A DNA stretch of 64,000 bases from Defluviitalea phaphyphila (GCF_001466305.1 NZ_JWID01000002.1:1140-65139), one strand, 5' to 3'. Shown: positions 27,304 through 36,554, counted from the first letter of the stretch. The notes: generated by a model not told the origin, from the sequence alone. Numbers and translations: made by a program.

Positions 27304-27515
27304 AGAAGAATGTATTTTACAAAAAATAACAGTAAATATTTTTAAAATACATGTAAGGATTAATATAACCTGAAATTTAGTTAATTAATTTTAAATGTGT
27401 AAATTTAGTCTAGATTTTTTTATTACTTATGATATCATTATATATATAATAAAATCGTATAAATTTTAGTAATAGTTATACCACGCCCAAATCTTAATAT
27501 AGAGGAGTGGGGAAA

Positions 27516-29513
27516 TTGATTTTAGATTATGATATAAAAGAAGAAGAAATAATATTTGGATTAGATATTGGAACTAGAACAGTAATTGGAATAGTTGGAT
27601 TTCAAAAGGACGAAAAATTTGTTGTTATTGATAGTGAAATGGTAGAACACGAAGCAAGAGCCATGGTGGATGGACAAATTCATGATATTTTTAAAGTTTC
27701 TCGTGCAGTTGAGAAAGTAAAAGATACTTTAGAAGGGCGATTGGGAATAGAATTAAAAGAAGTAGCAATTGCTGCTGCTGGAAGAGTTTTAAAAACATAT
27801 TTAGTTAGAGTAAATCAAGATTTAGATGATGAAAAAGAAATTCAAAGAGATACTATAAAAGAATTAGAGCTTAAAGGAATTGATAAAGCACATTTAAAAT
27901 TAAAAGAAGATTTAGGAGATAGAGATATAGAATATTTTTGTGTAGGATATTCTGTAGTTAATTATTATTTAAATGAATATATTATTAATAATTTGCAAGG
28001 ACATAAAGGAAAGAATATAGGAGCTGATGTATTAGCTACATTTCTACCTAAAAGTGTTGTAGATAGTTTATATGCTGTTATGGAAAGAGTGGGATTAGAT
28101 GTAGTTAATCTTACATTAGAACCTATTGCAGCAATTAATGTAGCAATTCCGGAAAATTTGAGATTATTAAATTTAGCTTTAGTAGATATAGGAGCGGGAA
28201 CTTCTGATATTGCTATTACAAAAGAAGGGTCTATAATTGGTTATGGAATGATATCTATAGCAGGAGATGAAATAACAGAGCAGATTATTCATAAATATTT
28301 AGTTGATTTTGAAACTGCTGAAAAAATAAAATTTCAAATCGGAAAAAAAGAAAATATTTCATTTGTTGATATATTAGGGTTATCTCATACTATTACCTCA
28401 GAGGAAATATTAGAATATTTAGAACCTTCTATCAATAAATTAGCAAAAGAAATTTCTGAAAAAATTCAAAAAATTAATGGAAATAAATCTCCTAATGCTG
28501 TTTTTTGTGTTGGTGGAGGAAGTCAAATTATAGGATTAATAGATAAAATAGCTCAAAATTTAAATATACCAAAAGAAAGAATTGCCTTAAGGGGAGGGGA
28601 CTCATTAATTAATGTAGTATATGAATGTGAAATAAACAAGACTCCTAATATGATTACTCCTATAGGAATTTGCGTTACTTATGTTATGCAAAAAGGATAT
28701 GATTTTATTGAAGTTAAAATAAACAGAGAACCAGTTAAACTTTTAAACACAAAGAAATTAACTGTTGCAGATGTAGGAATTCAAAAAGGATTTGATCATA
28801 CTAATTTATTAGGTAGAAAAGGAGCTTCTATTACTTTTTGGATAAATAATAAAAGAAAAAAAGTATGGGGAGAACCAGCAATTCCTGCAGAAATTTATGT
28901 TAATGGGAAATCTGCTAGTTTAGATACTCCAATTCGTGGTGGAGAAGAAATAATAATTCAACCTGCAGTTAATGGGAAAGATGCAAAGGCATTTATAAAA
29001 GATTATATTAGTGAAAAAGATATAAAAAAAGTTTTTATTAATGGGATAGAAATGAAATTTTCTGTACTGTGTACTATAAATGGTAAATTTGCTGATATAA
29101 ATGAAGAAATTCATAATGGAGATAAAATTGAGTTATTTGAAATAAAAACAATTAAAGATTTAGCACAATTGTCAGATATAGATTTAAATAATAAGAAAAT
29201 TTTTGTAAACGGAGAAGAAGTAGACCTAAATTATTATATAAAAAATGGGGATAAAATAGATTTTAAAGAAAAAAATATTAGTGATAAAAATAATGAAGAT
29301 TTTATAGTAAAGGTTAATGGTAGAGAAGTTAGTCTAAGTGATAAAAATAAGCAATACATTTTTGTAGATATTTTTAATTTTATTGATTTTGATTTGAAAA
29401 ATCCACGAGGAAATATTGTTCTTTTATTAAATGGGAAAAGAGCTGCCTTTACAGATCCTATAAAACCAGGAGATGATATTAAAATATACTGGGATAAGGA
29501 GGATAAGGAGTGA
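27516..29513 (+). CDS. FtsA/PilM-like actin-fold ATPase with C-terminal beta-grasp-like repeats
   Basis: The first roughly 370 residues are an actin-fold ATPase of the FtsA/PilM group: GLDIGTRTVIGIVG near residue 14, ALVDIGAGTSDIAI near 225 and VFCVGGGSQIIGL near 330. The remaining 290 residues contain at least four copies of a short unit of the form VNG-x4-L-x3-I-x2-GD-x-I, for example IFVNGEEVDLNYYIKNGDKI. These look like ThiS/ubiquitin-type beta-grasp modules. The usual FtsA C-terminal membrane helix is not obvious. The TTG at 27516 follows GGAGTGG. The stop lies four bases before the diguanylate cyclase gene. It is probably a paralogue of FtsA, not the division FtsA itself. Confidence 0.82.
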   Translation: MILDYDIKEEEIIFGLDIGTRTVIGIVGFQKDEKFVVIDSEMVEHEARAMVDGQIHDIFKVSRAVEKVKDTLEGRLGIELKEVAIAAAGRVLKTYLVRVNQDLDDEKEIQRDTIKELELKGIDKAHLKLKEDLGDRDIEYFCVGYSVVNYYLNEYIINNLQGHKGKNIGADVLATFLPKSVVDSLYAVMERVGLDVVNLTLEPIAAINVAIPENLRLLNLALVDIGAGTSDIAITKEGSIIGYGMISIAGDEITEQIIHKYLVDFETAEKIKFQIGKKENISFVDILGLSHTITSEEILEYLEPSINKLAKEISEKIQKINGNKSPNAVFCVGGGSQIIGLIDKIAQNLNIPKERIALRGGDSLINVVYECEINKTPNMITPIGICVTYVMQKGYDFIEVKINREPVKLLNTKKLTVADVGIQKGFDHTNLLGRKGASITFWINNKRKKVWGEPAIPAEIYVNGKSASLDTPIRGGEEIIIQPAVNGKDAKAFIKDYISEKDIKKVFINGIEMKFSVLCTINGKFADINEEIHNGDKIELFEIKTIKDLAQLSDIDLNNKKIFVNGEEVDLNYYIKNGDKIDFKEKNISDKNNEDFIVKVNGREVSLSDKNKQYIFVDIFNFIDFDLKNPRGNIVLLLNGKRAAFTDPIKPGDDIKIYWDKEDKE

Positions 29514-29517
29514 ATAT

Positions 29518-31176
29518 ATGACGAAAAGTAAATCTTTAGAAAAATATTATACATATATTTATATAGGAATTTTATTATTTATACTTATTCATTTAGAATT
29601 AAGTAAATTAGTTGAAAATATTAATAAAATATCTTTAAGTTTAGTAATTACTATTATAGGGTTAATTACTATGGTTGTTAAACTTTTTATTTTAGAAAAA
29701 GGGTTATTAGAAAAAGGTAAAATATATATTCTATTAAAAATAGCAGAACTTTTTGTAGCTTCATTTTTTATATATTATGAACAAGAAGTTAATATCATAG
29801 GAGCATTAATTTATGTTTTGACATTATTAGAAATTTTTTCTTTTAATAATGAATTAAAATTTATGTTATATTATTTTTCTCCAATTATAATAACAGGAAT
29901 TTTAATGTTAGGAAAAGAATTTTTTACATATTATATTATAATAAATACTATATTTATTATATTGCTAGATATATTTATAATTTATATTGTTCAATGTATT
30001 TTAAAAGATATTATAGAAAAAAAAGAAGAAGTTAGTAAGTTATTAGAACAGGAAAAGGAAAAAAATAAGCAATTAATAGAAATTAAAAAACATATAGAAA
30101 AAAGTAATAAGGAATTAGAACGTCAAAAAGAAGAAATGAGAAAAACTAGGGATAGTTTTAGAAATAGTGTTGCAGAGTTATTTATTCTAAAAGAAACTAG
30201 TTCATATATAGGTTCTATTCTTGAAATTCAACAGCTTTTAGAATTAGTCTGTGATATGATAATGGGAATTATGGGAGTGGATAGTTGTTCTATTATTGTA
30301 TACAATGAAAAAGATTCTTCATTAGATTTTCATGTTAAAAGTATATATAGTAAAGAAGTAATTGAAAATTTTAAAGCAAAGGGATGGAGTAGTTATTTAA
30401 GAGAAAAAATGAAAAATAAGGAAATACTTATTGATAATAATGTAGACCCTAATAAATATAGTTTCTTAGAAGGAAGAAAAGTAGGTTCTTTTGTAGCAGT
30501 TCCTTTAAGAAAAGGAAATACTTCCTATGGATTAATTTTGGCAGAACATTCTTTAGAAAATTATTTTTCTACTAGTAGTACAGATTTATTTAAAGCAGTA
30601 TCTATGCAAGTGGCTATGGCTATAGAAAATGCAAAATTATATGAGAAAATGGAAGAAATAGCAGAAAAAGATGGACTTACAAATATTTATAATAGATTGT
30701 ATTTGCAAAAAATTATGCCAAAACTAGTTGAAGATGCAAAGAAGAATAATACTCCTATTAGTGTTGCTATATTTGATATTGATCATTTTAAAAAATTTAA
30801 TGATACTTATGGTCATATATTTGGTGATGAAGTTTTAAAAGCAGTGGCTAACTTAGCAAAGAAAAAGTTAGAAGCATATGGAGGAATTATTGCTAGATAT
30901 GGTGGAGAAGAATTTTTTATGATTTTTCCAAATTTAGGAATAAAAGAAGTAGCAGATATTGTAGAAGAACTTAGACAAGAAATAGAAAATATTGAATTAA
31001 AAAAACAAAATATAAAAGCTAAAATTACAGCTAGTTTTGGAGTAAGTGGATATCCTGAAATAGCAGATAATTATACAGAACTTATAAGGACTGCAGATGA
31101 TGCTATGTATTGTTCTAAAAACAGAGGAAGAAATTGTGTAACTATAGCTCCTATTAATGTAAAATGTAATTTATAA
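29518..31176 (+). CDS. Membrane diguanylate cyclase with GAF and GGDEF domains
   Basis: The 552-residue protein has about five N-terminal membrane segments (residues 10-155), a coiled coil (about 160-215), a GAF domain (about 225-380) and a GGDEF domain (about 395-540). The active motif is RYGGEEF near residue 460, with FDIDHFKKFNDTYGH upstream, so c-di-GMP synthesis is expected. The inhibitory I-site RxxD is replaced by AYGG, so product inhibition should be absent. The ATG at 29518 follows AAGGAGTGA and is four bases from the FtsA-like stop, implying translational coupling. Confidence 0.9.
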   Translation: MTKSKSLEKYYTYIYIGILLFILIHLELSKLVENINKISLSLVITIIGLITMVVKLFILEKGLLEKGKIYILLKIAELFVASFFIYYEQEVNIIGALIYVLTLLEIFSFNNELKFMLYYFSPIIITGILMLGKEFFTYYIIINTIFIILLDIFIIYIVQCILKDIIEKKEEVSKLLEQEKEKNKQLIEIKKHIEKSNKELERQKEEMRKTRDSFRNSVAELFILKETSSYIGSILEIQQLLELVCDMIMGIMGVDSCSIIVYNEKDSSLDFHVKSIYSKEVIENFKAKGWSSYLREKMKNKEILIDNNVDPNKYSFLEGRKVGSFVAVPLRKGNTSYGLILAEHSLENYFSTSSTDLFKAVSMQVAMAIENAKLYEKMEEIAEKDGLTNIYNRLYLQKIMPKLVEDAKKNNTPISVAIFDIDHFKKFNDTYGHIFGDEVLKAVANLAKKKLEAYGGIIARYGGEEFFMIFPNLGIKEVADIVEELRQEIENIELKKQNIKAKITASFGVSGYPEIADNYTELIRTADDAMYCSKNRGRNCVTIAPINVKCNL

Positions 31177-31189
31177 AGTATTTAATTAT

Positions 31190-31223
31190 AAAAAGAGGCT
31201 AAAATATATATAGCTTCTTTTTT
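31190..31223 (+). terminator. Terminator after the diguanylate cyclase gene
   Basis: AAAAAGAGGCT pairs with AGCTTCTTTTT (one G-T pair) with T residues following. Confidence 0.75.
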
Positions 31224-31255
31224 AATGTAAAAGAATTTTAATAAATAATAAGGGA

Positions 31256-32125
31256 GTGAGTTTAATAGATATAATAGATATCTTAACATTATTATCTATA
31301 GATAGAATTGGAAGAAAAAGTATATATAACATTTTTCAAGAATATAAAAAAGAAAGACTCTTATTTAATGAATTAAAAGAAATTTTAACAAGCAAATTAA
31401 GTAATATAGATTATAAGGAATTTAAAAATACTTATGAAAAAAGCAAAAAAATCGTAGATGATGCTCAAAAGTCTAATATACATATAATTAGTTTTAAAGA
31501 TAGTAATTTCCCTATTGCTCTTAAATCTATCCCAGATCCCCCTTTGCTTTTGTTTATTAAAGGAAATTATGATTTTATTAAAAATAAGGAAGAATGTATT
31601 GCTGTTGTAGGAACAAGAAATCCTACTTATTATGGAAAAAAAATATCAAGAAAAATAGGAAAATACTTAGCCTCAAATAATATAGGGGTAATTAGTGGAT
31701 TAGCTTTAGGATGTGATACTAATGCTCATATAGGATGTTTAGAAGGAAAAGGAAGAACGGCTGCAATATTAGCTCATGGATTAAATATGATTTATCCTTA
31801 TAAGAATAAAAGATTAGCAGAAGAAATTATATATAATGGGGGATGTATAATAAGTGAATATCCACCTCATCAAAAACCTAAAAATTATACCTTTATTGAA
31901 AGAAATAGACTTCAGAGTGGATTAAGTAAAGGAATTATTGTTATTGAAACTGGAGAAAATGGAGGAACTATGCACACAATAAAATTTGCTATAAAACAAG
32001 ATAGAAAAATTGCATGTATAAAATCTTCATTTTTAAAAGGAAATGAAATAATATTAAAGAATAAAAAAGTTACACCTATTGAAAATTACTCAGATATAAA
32101 CTATTTTATTAATAATAATATGTGA
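31256..32125 (+). CDS. dprA: DNA-processing protein DprA
   Basis: DprA loads RecA onto single-stranded DNA taken up in transformation. The 289 residues have an N-terminal helical part (ILTLLSIDRIGRKSIYNIF) and the Rossmann-like core: AVVGTRNPTYYGKK near residue 118, ISGLALGCDTNAH near 147, ERNRLQSGLSKGIIVIETGENGGTMHT near 220. A C-terminal winged helix is missing. The GTG at 31256 lies within AGGGAGTGA; an in-frame ATA at 31265, five bases after that site, is an alternative start. In many Clostridia the gene occurs without known natural competence. Confidence 0.92.
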   Translation: MSLIDIIDILTLLSIDRIGRKSIYNIFQEYKKERLLFNELKEILTSKLSNIDYKEFKNTYEKSKKIVDDAQKSNIHIISFKDSNFPIALKSIPDPPLLLFIKGNYDFIKNKEECIAVVGTRNPTYYGKKISRKIGKYLASNNIGVISGLALGCDTNAHIGCLEGKGRTAAILAHGLNMIYPYKNKRLAEEIIYNGGCIISEYPPHQKPKNYTFIERNRLQSGLSKGIIVIETGENGGTMHTIKFAIKQDRKIACIKSSFLKGNEIILKNKKVTPIENYSDINYFINNNM

Positions 32126-32174
32126 TATTATATTTAATAAAAGAAGATTTATTAGTATAAACAGGAGAGATTAT

Positions 32175-32729
32175 ATGAGAGTATTTATTGCCATTAATTT
32201 TGAAGATAGCTTAAAATCTTATTTAAAGGAAAAACAAAATAAGCTTAAATTATATTGTACTAAAGGGAATTTTGTAGACAAAGAAAATTTTCATCTTACG
32301 CTTAAATTTATAGGAGAAATAGATAAGAAGAAAATTGCATATATTAAAAAAGCTATGGATATAACAGGAGAAAATTGTGAAAAATTTTTAATTACTTTAG
32401 GAGAATTAGGAGCTTTTAAAAGAAACAAAGAATATATTCCCTGGATTGGATTAGATGGAGATTTATATAAGTTAAATTATTTATATGATAAAATTCAATT
32501 AGAATTATATAATGTAGGATTTCATAAAGAGAATAGACCGTTAAAACCTCATATTACTTTGGGAAGAAGAGTTATTTTACAAAAAAATTTAAGTTATATT
32601 ATAGAAAAAATTTGTATAGATAAGATAAATATACTAGTTAAATCCATCACACTTATGGAAAGCACTAGAATAAATGGTAAACTTAAATATATTCCTATTT
32701 ATGAGAAAGAATTATCTAGTAAGGAATGA
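32175..32729 (+). CDS. thpR: RNA 2',3'-cyclic phosphodiesterase (2H family)
   Basis: The 184-residue protein has both catalytic HxTx motifs, HLTLKFIGE near residue 40 and HITLGRR near residue 124, and the N-terminal RVFIAINFEDSLK typical of ThpR/LigT proteins. The family opens 2',3'-cyclic phosphates on RNA and ligates 2'-5' RNA in vitro. It lies 49 bases after dprA. The next gene starts four bases after its stop. Confidence 0.92.
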   Translation: MRVFIAINFEDSLKSYLKEKQNKLKLYCTKGNFVDKENFHLTLKFIGEIDKKKIAYIKKAMDITGENCEKFLITLGELGAFKRNKEYIPWIGLDGDLYKLNYLYDKIQLELYNVGFHKENRPLKPHITLGRRVILQKNLSYIIEKICIDKINILVKSITLMESTRINGKLKYIPIYEKELSSKE

Positions 32730-32733
32730 TTTT

Positions 32734-33129
32734 ATGCCTTCTAATAAACGACGTTCTCATATTCACATTATAAGACAGTATAAAAGTGAAAATTTAGAAT
32801 ATACAGGAAGTAGAATTGTGTTTTTTATAAAAGAAAAAGGAATAAAATACATAATGGATATAGATAATTTTTATGTTCATCAATATTATAAACCAAAAAA
32901 GAAAAAATATTCTACCTCAAAATGGAAAAAAAGTTTATGTAATATTCCTCAAGTAATAAAAAAACAAATGAAAAATGAAAGTTTATGTAAAAAATACAAG
33001 ATGATACATTTTTTATATGAATCAGAGACAAAAAACATAGAAGAGTTTTTAGAAGAAGTGTTGAAAGAAGAAAAAATTTTGCTTTCAAAAGAAGATATTA
33101 AAAAAATAAAAAAAAAGATTAAAAAATAA
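32734..33129 (+). CDS. Small basic protein of unknown function
   Basis: This 131-residue protein is very lysine-rich, with no membrane segment and no motif I recognise. The N-terminus MPSNKRRSHIHIIRQYKS is basic. The middle has YYKPKKKKYSTSKWKKS, and the C-terminus ends in KEDIKKIKKKIKK. The charge suggests nucleic-acid or ribosome binding, but that is inference only. The ATG at 32734 follows AAGGAATGA and lies four bases after thpR, so the two are likely co-translated. Confidence 0.6.
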   Translation: MPSNKRRSHIHIIRQYKSENLEYTGSRIVFFIKEKGIKYIMDIDNFYVHQYYKPKKKKYSTSKWKKSLCNIPQVIKKQMKNESLCKKYKMIHFLYESETKNIEEFLEEVLKEEKILLSKEDIKKIKKKIKK

Positions 33130-33158
33130 TTGATAATTAGTATACAGTATGCTAAAAT
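33130..33158 (+). promoter_or_regulatory. Sigma-A promoter for the glycine riboswitch transcript
   Basis: TTGATA (33130-33135), 17 bases, TAAAAT (33153-33158). It ends about 30 bases before the first aptamer. Confidence 0.65.
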
Positions 33159-33185
33159 AGTGAAAACAATTGAATAATTCGGATG

Positions 33186-33345
33186 AAGATTGCAGGAGAG
33201 AGATGAGTTCATCCACCGAAGAAGTAAATCTTTCAGGTAAAAAGACTGCAATTGGACGAACCTCTGGAGAGATTCATTGTAATGAACACCGAAGGAGTAA
33301 GCTACATTTAGTAGTGAAACTCTCAGGTAAAAGGACAGAGTTAAT
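33186..33345 (+). promoter_or_regulatory. Tandem glycine riboswitch (two gcvT-type aptamers)
   Basis: Two successive aptamers are seen. The first runs about 33189-33252, with GGAGAGA, CACCGAAGAAGTAAA and TCAGGTAAAAAGAC, closed by ATTGCA/TGCAAT. The second runs about 33262-33340, with GGAGAGA, CACCGAAGGAGTAAGC and CTCAGGTAAAAGGACAGAG, closed by CTCTG/CAGAG. These are the conserved core elements of the glycine riboswitch, joined by a short linker as in cooperative tandem types. It controls the AGCS symporter gene. Confidence 0.95.
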
Positions 33346-33422
33346 ATAAAACATATTTAAATATGTTTTATATATTACTATGTCTAAAATTCAGAGGCCG
33401 TTAATTTATACGGTCTTTTTAA
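33346..33422 (+). terminator. Expression platform of the glycine riboswitch
   Basis: A perfect inverted repeat (AAACATATTT / AAATATGTTT, about 33349-33368) is followed by a terminator hairpin, AGGCCGT / ACGGTCT (33395-33416), with a T-run. Transcription of the symporter gene presumably depends on whether this terminator forms. Confidence 0.75.
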
Positions 33423-33488
33423 TTGCTTATTTTATCTTAAATATCAATTTTTAAAATTTATACTTTAATAAGAGAGGACAGTGTAAAG

Positions 33489-34862
33489 ATGGAATTTTTA
33501 AAAACATTGGATTCATGGGTATGGGGGCCACCACTTTTAATTTTATTAGTGGGAACAGGAATATATCTTAGTATTAGGTTGAAGCTTTTACAAATAATAA
33601 GATTGCCTTTAGCTTTTAAGTATTTATTTTCTAAAGAGAATAATAATGATAATGTACAAGGAGATGTATCTAGTTTTGCAGCATTATGTACAGCCTTATC
33701 TGCTACTATAGGAACGGGAAATATAGTTGGAGTTGCTACGGCAATTAGTGCAGGAGGTCCAGGAGCTTTATTTTGGATGTGGATTGCAGCCTTTTTTGGC
33801 ATGGCTACTAAATATGGAGAAGGACTTTTGGCTGTTAAATATCGTGTAATTGATAAAAATGGTCAAATGTCTGGAGGACCTATGTATTATATAGAAAAGG
33901 GATTAGGGAATAAATGGCTTGCAAAAATATTTGCCCTATTTGGAATATTTGTGGCCTTTTTTGGTATAGGGATATTCCCTCAAGTAAATGCTATAAGTAC
34001 AGCTACAAAAGATACTCTTAATATGCCAATAGAGCTTACTGCTATTATACTTACTATTTTAGTAGCATTAGTAACCATCGGAGGAATAAAAAGTATATCT
34101 AAAGTATCAGAACTAATTGTACCTTTTATGGCTGTATTTTATATAGTTGGGGCTTTAATAATATTAATATTTAATATTAAAGAAGTTCCAGGAGCAATAG
34201 CTTTTATTATAAAAAGTGCTTTTTCACCAACAGCAGCAGTAGGGGGATTTTTAGGTTCAACTGTGATGATGGCAATTAGAAACGGTGTTGCTAGAGGTGT
34301 GTTTTCAAACGAATCTGGTTTAGGAAGTGCTCCTATTGCAGCAGCTGCAGCCAAAACTAAATCCTGTGTTAGGCAAGGTCTTATTTCTATGACAGGAACA
34401 TTTATTGATACTATTATAATTTGCACCATGACAGGGTTAGTATTAGTTGTGACAGGAGTTTGGAATTCAAATTTAGAAGGATCTGCAATGACTAATGAAG
34501 CTTTTCGTATAGGATTACCTATTGCTGGAATTGGACAATATATTGTAACTATTGGATTACTATTTTTTGCTTTTACTACCATATTAGGTTGGAATTATTA
34601 TGGAGAAAGATGTACAGAATATTTATTTGGAGTCAAAGGCATAAAATTTTATAAGTTTATATATATAGGATTAGTTGCTGGAGGTCCATTTTTAAAATTA
34701 GATGTAATATGGACATTAGCAGATATTGTAAATGGATTAATGGCTGTGCCAAATTTAATTGGACTAATTGGTTTAAGTGGTGTAATTATTAAGGAAACCA
34801 AATTATATTTGACAACAGTAGATTCAAAGAAAAAATTAAGAACAGTTGATTCTATTCAATAA
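33489..34862 (+). CDS. Sodium:alanine/glycine symporter (AGCS family)
   Basis: The 457-residue protein has about eleven membrane segments. It carries the AGCS motifs ATIGTGNIVGVATAI near residue 75, GGPMYYIEKGLG near 130 and NESGLGSAPIAAAAA near 277. It imports alanine or glycine with sodium. The tandem glycine riboswitch directly upstream argues that glycine is a physiological substrate. The ACT and UPF0210 genes follow within 41 bases and are probably in the same transcript. Confidence 0.95.
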   Translation: MEFLKTLDSWVWGPPLLILLVGTGIYLSIRLKLLQIIRLPLAFKYLFSKENNNDNVQGDVSSFAALCTALSATIGTGNIVGVATAISAGGPGALFWMWIAAFFGMATKYGEGLLAVKYRVIDKNGQMSGGPMYYIEKGLGNKWLAKIFALFGIFVAFFGIGIFPQVNAISTATKDTLNMPIELTAIILTILVALVTIGGIKSISKVSELIVPFMAVFYIVGALIILIFNIKEVPGAIAFIIKSAFSPTAAVGGFLGSTVMMAIRNGVARGVFSNESGLGSAPIAAAAAKTKSCVRQGLISMTGTFIDTIIICTMTGLVLVVTGVWNSNLEGSAMTNEAFRIGLPIAGIGQYIVTIGLLFFAFTTILGWNYYGERCTEYLFGVKGIKFYKFIYIGLVAGGPFLKLDVIWTLADIVNGLMAVPNLIGLIGLSGVIIKETKLYLTTVDSKKKLRTVDSIQ

Positions 34863-34902
34863 ATTGTGGTAAACTAGCTATATGTAAAAATGGAGGTGCC
34901 AT

Positions 34903-35172
34903 ATGAAAGGAATTATTACAGTTGTAGGTAAAGATAGGGTTGGGATTATTGCAAAAGTATGCACCTTGCTTTCTGAAAGAAATATTAATATTTTAGATAT
35001 ATCTCAAACAATAGTGCAAGGTTTTTTTAATATGATGATGATTGTAGATTTATCTAATTCAACAGAAACTTTTGAAAAAAATGAAGAAGATTTAGAAAGA
35101 CTAGGTGAAAAAATAGGAGTTGTGATAAAACTTCAAAGAGAAGAAATTTTTAATACTATGCATAGAATTTAG
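34903..35172 (+). CDS. ACT-domain protein (UPF0237)
   Basis: The 89-residue protein is a single ACT domain: [32 protein letters not shown], followed by the second beta-alpha-beta half. ACT domains bind amino acids and act as allosteric sensors. It forms the conserved UPF0237-UPF0210 pair with the next gene, 23 bases downstream. The riboswitch context suggests an amino-acid ligand, possibly glycine, but this is inference. Confidence 0.92.
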   Translation: MKGIITVVGKDRVGIIAKVCTLLSERNINILDISQTIVQGFFNMMMIVDLSNSTETFEKNEEDLERLGEKIGVVIKLQREEIFNTMHRI

Positions 35173-35195
35173 ATAAATTGGAAAGAGGAAGTTTT

Positions 35196-36554
35196 ATGAT
35201 TACAAGATTAGAAGTTCAAGAAACTAATAAAATGATAGAAGAATCTAAATTAGATGTTAGAACCATTACCTTAGGAATTAGTTTACAAGATTGTGCTGAT
35301 TCTAATATAGAGAAGCTTAATAAAAAAATATATGATAAAATTACCAAAACAGCAAAAGATCTTGTAAAAACAGGAGAAGAAATTGAAAGAGAATTTGGAA
35401 TACCTATTGTAAATAAAAGAATATCAGTAACTCCTATATCCATTGTAGCAGCAGGATGTAGAACAGATTCTTATGTATCTATTGCCCATACACTAGATAG
35501 AGCGGCAAAAGAAGTAGGGGTTAATTTTATTGGAGGCTTTTCAGCTCTAGTTCAAAAGGGATGCAATTCTTCTGATAAAATACTTATTAAATCAATTCCC
35601 CAAGCTCTTGCAGAAACTCAAAGAGTATGTTCATCAGTTAATTTAGGAAGTACTAGAACAGGAATTAATATGGATGCTGTAAAAGAAATGGGAGATATTA
35701 TAAAAAGAACTGCAGAGGCCACAAAAGATAAGGATTCCATAGGATGTGCAAAGCTTGTTGTATTTTGCAATGCTCCAGAAGATAATCCTTTTATGGCGGG
35801 AGCTTTTCATGGAGTAGGAGAAAGAGAATGTGTTATTAATGTAGGAGTTAGTGGCCCGGGAGTTGTAAAGAAAGCTTTAGAAACAGTAAAAGGAAAAGAC
35901 TTTGAAACTCTTTGTGAAACAGTTAAAAAGACTGCTTTTAAAATTACAAGAGTAGGTCAGTTAGTAGCAAAAGAAGCATCTAAAAGGCTTAATGTTCCAT
36001 TTGGAATAATTGACTTATCTTTAGCCCCCACCCCAGCTATAGGAGATAGTATTGCAGAAATATTAGAAGAAATGGGATTAGAACGTGCGGGAGCTCCAGG
36101 AACTACAGCTGCTTTAGCTCTTTTAAATGATAATGTAAAAAAAGGTGGAGTAATGGCCTCTTCCTATGTAGGAGGTCTTAGTGGAGCTTTCATTCCTGTA
36201 AGTGAGGACCAAGGTATGATAAAAGCAGTGGAAGCAGGGGCTTTAAGCTTAGAAAAATTAGAGGCTATGACTTGTGTATGTTCCGTAGGATTGGATATGA
36301 TTGCTATTCCGGGAGACACTAGTAAAGAAACTATTTCAGGAATTATAGCAGATGAAATGGCTATAGGAATGGTTAATAGTAAAACTACAGCAGTTCGTAT
36401 TATTCCTGTAATAGGGAAAAAAGAAGGAGATATTGTTGAATTTGGAGGGCTTTTAGGATATGCTCCTATTATGTCTGTAAATAATTTTAGTTGTAAAGAG
36501 TTTATTCAAAGAGGAGGAAGAATTCCTGCACCTATTCACAGTTTTAAAAATTAA
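35196..36554 (+). CDS. UPF0210 (DUF711, PFL-like fold) protein
   Basis: The 452-residue protein matches the UPF0210/DUF711 family in length and in motifs such as [13 protein letters not shown]-like [27 protein letters not shown] and [15 protein letters not shown]. The fold is related to glycyl-radical enzymes such as pyruvate formate-lyase. I see no C-terminal glycyl-radical loop, so radical catalysis is not supported. Its function is unknown. The ATG at 35196 follows AAGAGGAAG; the TTG at 35178 has no ribosome site. It always travels with the UPF0237 ACT protein. Confidence 0.9.
   Translation: MITRLEVQETNKMIEESKLDVRTITLGISLQDCADSNIEKLNKKIYDKITKTAKDLVKTGEEIEREFGIPIVNKRISVTPISIVAAGCRTDSYVSIAHTLDRAAKEVGVNFIGGFSALVQKGCNSSDKILIKSIPQALAETQRVCSSVNLGSTRTGINMDAVKEMGDIIKRTAEATKDKDSIGCAKLVVFCNAPEDNPFMAGAFHGVGERECVINVGVSGPGVVKKALETVKGKDFETLCETVKKTAFKITRVGQLVAKEASKRLNVPFGIIDLSLAPTPAIGDSIAEILEEMGLERAGAPGTTAALALLNDNVKKGGVMASSYVGGLSGAFIPVSEDQGMIKAVEAGALSLEKLEAMTCVCSVGLDMIAIPGDTSKETISGIIADEMAIGMVNSKTTAVRIIPVIGKKEGDIVEFGGLLGYAPIMSVNNFSCKEFIQRGGRIPAPIHSFKN

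Noticed and set aside
27304-27515. Possible small gene or RNA between the patatin and FtsA-like genes
   Set aside because: Only AT-rich sequence and weak -10-like boxes are seen; there is no stable hairpin or coding frame.
33458-33802. Minus-strand open frame overlapping the riboswitch-symporter junction
   Set aside because: It is antisense to the symporter start; the riboswitch and the conserved plus-strand protein explain this region.
34139-34582. Minus-strand open frame of 147 codons
   Set aside because: It is antisense to the AGCS symporter gene and reflects that gene's codon pattern; no start signal or motif is visible.
35196-36554. UPF0210 as a glycyl-radical enzyme
   Set aside because: The fold is related, but no C-terminal glycyl-radical loop and no adjacent activase gene are seen.
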